The translations under genes and the position numbers were made by a program. Of a stretch of 16,935 nucleotides of DNA, positions 14,251 to 16,935 are shown piece by piece. The first letter of the stretch is position 1; each line of letters opens with the position of its first letter. This stretch comes from Dysgonamonadaceae bacterium (GTDB taxonomy: Bacteria; Bacteroidota; Bacteroidia; Bacteroidales; Azobacteroidaceae). The stretch covers positions 1 through 16,935 of the forward strand of contig JAIRRK010000022.1 in NCBI GenBank assembly GCA_031256015.1, read 5' to 3'. The notes under the pieces are model-generated. The model was not told the DNA's origin. It saw nothing but the letters and a program-made list of their open reading frames with translations, and did no database searches.

Positions 14251-16146
14251 ATGTCGAAAAGAGCTGAATATCATTTATTATCCGATATAAATTCTCCGAA
14301 AGATTTAAGGACTCTGAAACTTGACCAATTAAAGTCGGTGTGTGAAGAATTAAGACAATACATCATTGAAGTATTGGCTGAAAACCCGGGGCATTTCGGA
14401 TCAAGCTTAGGAAGTGTGGAACTAACCGTAGCTCTCCATTATGTGTTTAATACTCCATACGATAAGATTGTTTGGGATGTCGGACATCAAGCATACGGAC
14501 ATAAAATATTGACCGGACGGAGAGAGTCATTCAAAACTTTACGGAAATTAGGCGGAATCAGCGGTTTTCCCAATCCGAGTGAAAGTGAATACGATTCGTT
14601 TATCGCAGGACATGCATCAAACTCTATTTCGGCAGCATTGGGAATGGCTGTCGCTTCTCAGATAAAAAAAGAAAAACGCAAAATAATAGCTGTTATCGGT
14701 GATGGCTCTATGACCGGAGGATTGGCTTTTGAAGGATTGAACAATGTATCTTCCGACCCCAACGATCTTCTTGTTATTCTGAATGATAACAACATGGCTA
14801 TCGACCGACCGGTAGGAGGAGTCAGCCAACACCTTGTTAACATTACTACTTCTCAGACTTATAATAATATTCGGTATAAACTCTATAACTTTTTCAAAAA
14901 ACACGGAATTATCAAAGAAGAAAGTAAGGGTCTTATCCTTCGTTTCAATAACAGTTTAAAAGCTTTACTTACTAAACAACACAATGTATTTGAAGGATTT
15001 AATATTCGATATTTCGGACCTGTCGATGGGCATGACTTGAATGGATTAATAAAAATCCTGAATGATATTAAGGACATGAAAGGTCCTAAATTATTGCATA
15101 TTCTTACAAAGAAAGGAAAAGGTTTTCAACCGGCCGAAGAAAATGCCATTGTCTGGCATGCTCCGGGTAAATTTAACAAACTCACGGGAGAACGGATCTT
15201 TGAACGTTCAAAAGATGAACCTCAATTGTATCAGGATGTGTTCGGACATACTTTGGTTGAATTAGCCAAACAAAACGATAAAATTGTAGGTATCACTCCG
15301 GCTATGCCTACAGGCTGCTCTATGACGTATTTAATAAACGAAATACCGGAGAGAGCTTTCGATGTGGGAATAGCTGAAGGTCATGCCGTTACTTTTTCGG
15401 CCGGATTGGCTAAGGAAGGGATGCTGCCTTTTTGTAACATCTATTCGTCGTTTATGCAACGGGCTTACGATAACATCATCCACGATGCCGCATTGCAAAA
15501 CTTGAATATGGTTCTCTGTTTAGACAGAGCCGGATTGGTAGGAGAAGACGGAGCTACTCATCATGGTGCTTTGGATTTGGCGTACTTGAGATGTGTCCCG
15601 AATATTACGATAGCTTCCCCGCTGAATGAAATTGACCTTCGTAATTTAATGTACACAGCCACTCAACCGGATAGAGGCGTATTTGTGATTCGATATCCGA
15701 GAGGGAAAGGTGAGTTAAAAGATTGGGAACGTCCCTTTGAAGCGTTACCGATAGGAAGAGGCCGAAAATTAAAAGAAGGGAAAGGCATTGCGGTAATCAG
15801 TATCGGCCCTATCGGAAATATCGCAAAACAAGCCATAGAACAAGCCAAAGCCGATGGAATGGATGCCGCCCATTATGATATGCTCTTTCTTAAACCCATC
15901 GACGAAGAACTGTTACATGAAATAGGCAAAAACTATCAACGAATAATCACGATTGAAAACGGAACCGTTAAAGGCGGTTTGGGAAGTGCCGTTGCCGAGT
16001 TCATGACCGAAAACGGATATACGGTACAAATACATCGAATAGGGATTCCGGATCAATATATTCCTCACGGTTCTATTCCCGAACTATATCAACTGTGCGG
16101 CATGGATGCAGACAGCATCAGGAAAGTTTTAATACAAAAAGTATAA
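14251..16146 (+). CDS. dxs: 1-deoxy-D-xylulose-5-phosphate synthase
   Basis: Dxs joins pyruvate and glyceraldehyde 3-phosphate with thiamine diphosphate, the first step of the MEP pathway and also a source of precursor for thiamine and pyridoxal. From the ATG at 14251 the protein has 631 residues, normal for the family. Visible sites are H48 in [11 protein letters not shown]79 in [12 protein letters not shown], the ThDP/Mg motif GDGSM (150-154) continuing to NDNN (178-181), and catalytic E376 in [11 protein letters not shown]. coli has Q where this protein has G after that E. The transketolase pyrimidine-binding domain ([15 protein letters not shown]) and the C-terminal domain ([16 protein letters not shown]) are complete. 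The frame extends 7 codons further up to a TTG, but that lies in the promoter. trkA follows 7 nt after the stop, so the two are co-transcribed. Confidence 0.97.
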   Translation: MSKRAEYHLLSDINSPKDLRTLKLDQLKSVCEELRQYIIEVLAENPGHFGSSLGSVELTVALHYVFNTPYDKIVWDVGHQAYGHKILTGRRESFKTLRKLGGISGFPNPSESEYDSFIAGHASNSISAALGMAVASQIKKEKRKIIAVIGDGSMTGGLAFEGLNNVSSDPNDLLVILNDNNMAIDRPVGGVSQHLVNITTSQTYNNIRYKLYNFFKKHGIIKEESKGLILRFNNSLKALLTKQHNVFEGFNIRYFGPVDGHDLNGLIKILNDIKDMKGPKLLHILTKKGKGFQPAEENAIVWHAPGKFNKLTGERIFERSKDEPQLYQDVFGHTLVELAKQNDKIVGITPAMPTGCSMTYLINEIPERAFDVGIAEGHAVTFSAGLAKEGMLPFCNIYSSFMQRAYDNIIHDAALQNLNMVLCLDRAGLVGEDGATHHGALDLAYLRCVPNITIASPLNEIDLRNLMYTATQPDRGVFVIRYPRGKGELKDWERPFEALPIGRGRKLKEGKGIAVISIGPIGNIAKQAIEQAKADGMDAAHYDMLFLKPIDEELLHEIGKNYQRIITIENGTVKGGLGSAVAEFMTENGYTVQIHRIGIPDQYIPHGSIPELYQLCGMDADSIRKVLIQKV

Positions 16147-16153
16147 ACCGAAA

Positions 16154-16935
16154 ATGAAAATTATTATCGGAGGAGCCGGTGAAGTAGGTACGCATTTAGC
16201 AAAACTCCTGTCGTCAGAAGATCAGGACATTGTATTAATGGATACCAACGACGAAAAACTGAATTTCCCAAACAGTTACGAAATCATGACCATAGAGGGA
16301 AATCCAACCTCCATCGCCGATTTGGAAAATGCCGGCATTAAAAAGGCGGATATGTTTATTGCCGTCACACCGGAAGAATCAACCAATATTACAGCTTGTA
16401 TGTTGGCTCACAATATGGGAGCCAAAAAGACCATTGCCCGTATCGATAACGATGAATATCTTCTTCCAAAAAATTTGTAATTATTCATCAACCTCGGAGT
16501 CGATTCTCTTATCTGTCCGGAAACATTGGCCGCTCGAGAAATCGTAAGCGCGTTGAAACAACCTTGGGCGCGGCAATGGTGGGATATCGCCCAAGGAAAA
16601 TTAATCCTGCCGGGAGTTAAAGTGCGACAAAATGCTCCTTTGGTGAATAAACATTTGTATGAATTAGGTAATGCTGATCGCATCTATCATATTGTTGCTA
16701 TCAACCGAAATCATAATACCATTATCCCGTCGGGATACGATCAAATTCTAGCCGAAGACATCGTTTATTTTATGACAATACCGGAATATATTGATACCGT
16801 TAAAACTTTGGCCGGAAAAGAAGATATTGATATTCAAAAAATAACCATCATGGGAGGAAGTCCCATTGCTCTTCGCTTATGTAACCAAATTCCTCGCAAC
16901 GTAAACGTGAAATTATTGGAAATCAATAAAGCTAA
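16154..16935 (+). pseudogene. trkA: Trk potassium uptake regulator TrkA, in-frame stop, runs off window
   Basis: TrkA is the cytoplasmic NAD(H)-binding RCK subunit that gates the TrkH potassium channel. The first 108 codons give an RCK N-domain: MKIIIGGAGEVGTHLAKLL with a G-x-G-x-x-G loop, the acidic end of the second strand in VLMDTND, and IARIDNDEYLLPKNL. A TAA (16478-16480) then stops the frame. The same frame continues without another stop for 151 codons to the window edge and still reads as TrkA: LFINLGVDSLICPETLAARE, KQPWARQWWDIAQGK, an RCK C-domain (VRQNAPLVNKHLYELGNADR) and the start of the second RCK unit (ITIMGGSPIALRLCNQI). Both sides share the frame, so this is a nonsense change, for example GAA to TAA in what would be KNLELFINLG, and not a frameshift. 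It may be a real recent mutation or a sequence error. The intact protein would be about 450 residues. The usual partner gene, trkH, would lie beyond the window. Confidence 0.88.

Noticed and set aside
16478..16480. Frameshift in trkA
   Set aside because: The TrkA sequence continues in the same frame on both sides of the TAA, so no net frame change is present.

Overview
The window is AT-rich and reads as chromosome from a Bacteroidales-type member of the Bacteroidota. The signs are a fused SecDF, a ZapB-like/ZapA/RNase Y cluster, FtsE without an adjacent FtsX, a bifunctional HisIE, dxs followed by trkA, weak or absent Shine-Dalgarno sites, and several promoters of the Bacteroidetes type (-33 TTTG, 19-20 bp, -7 TAnnTTTG). 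I cannot name a genus.

Layout. Positions 1-400 hold no assignable gene: a short C-rich edge, a 23-bp tandem repeat array (68 to about 297), a small hairpin, and a strong terminator for secDF. secDF (409-3312, minus) has its own promoter at 3370-3401. Just upstream is a 65-codon C-terminal remnant of a family 2 glycosyltransferase (3406-3600), which abuts and slightly overlaps the stop of the next gene. From there to 13801 everything is on the minus strand and closely packed. In transcription order it is a ZapB-like coiled-coil gene, zapA, rny, hisH, hisA, hisF, hisIE, ftsE, then (after a 90-bp gap with a good promoter) lysC, lysA, a membrane glycosyltransferase and a conserved protein of unknown function. 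A 449-bp divergent region (13802-14250) separates this from dxs and trkA on the plus strand. It carries the two outward promoters, a 22-bp direct repeat, two inverted repeats and a terminator with no visible gene to terminate.

How the genes work together. HisIE, HisA and HisH/HisF carry out steps 2-5 of histidine biosynthesis; hisG, hisB, hisC and hisD are not here. LysC and LysA are the first and last enzymes of the aspartate-to-lysine branch, which also supplies diaminopimelate for the wall. ZapA, the ZapB-like protein and FtsE serve the divisome. RNase Y is a membrane endoribonuclease. SecDF drives late steps of Sec export. Dxs starts the MEP isoprenoid pathway. TrkA is the regulatory subunit of a potassium uptake system, but its reading frame is broken here by an in-frame TAA, with the rest of the frame intact to the window edge.

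Most of the window is ordinary housekeeping DNA and I found no convincing new system. The points that deserve a second look are the two-subfamily palindromic repeat array, the glycosyltransferase remnant, the nonsense codon in trkA, and the orphan terminator with direct repeats between the zap operon and dxs.
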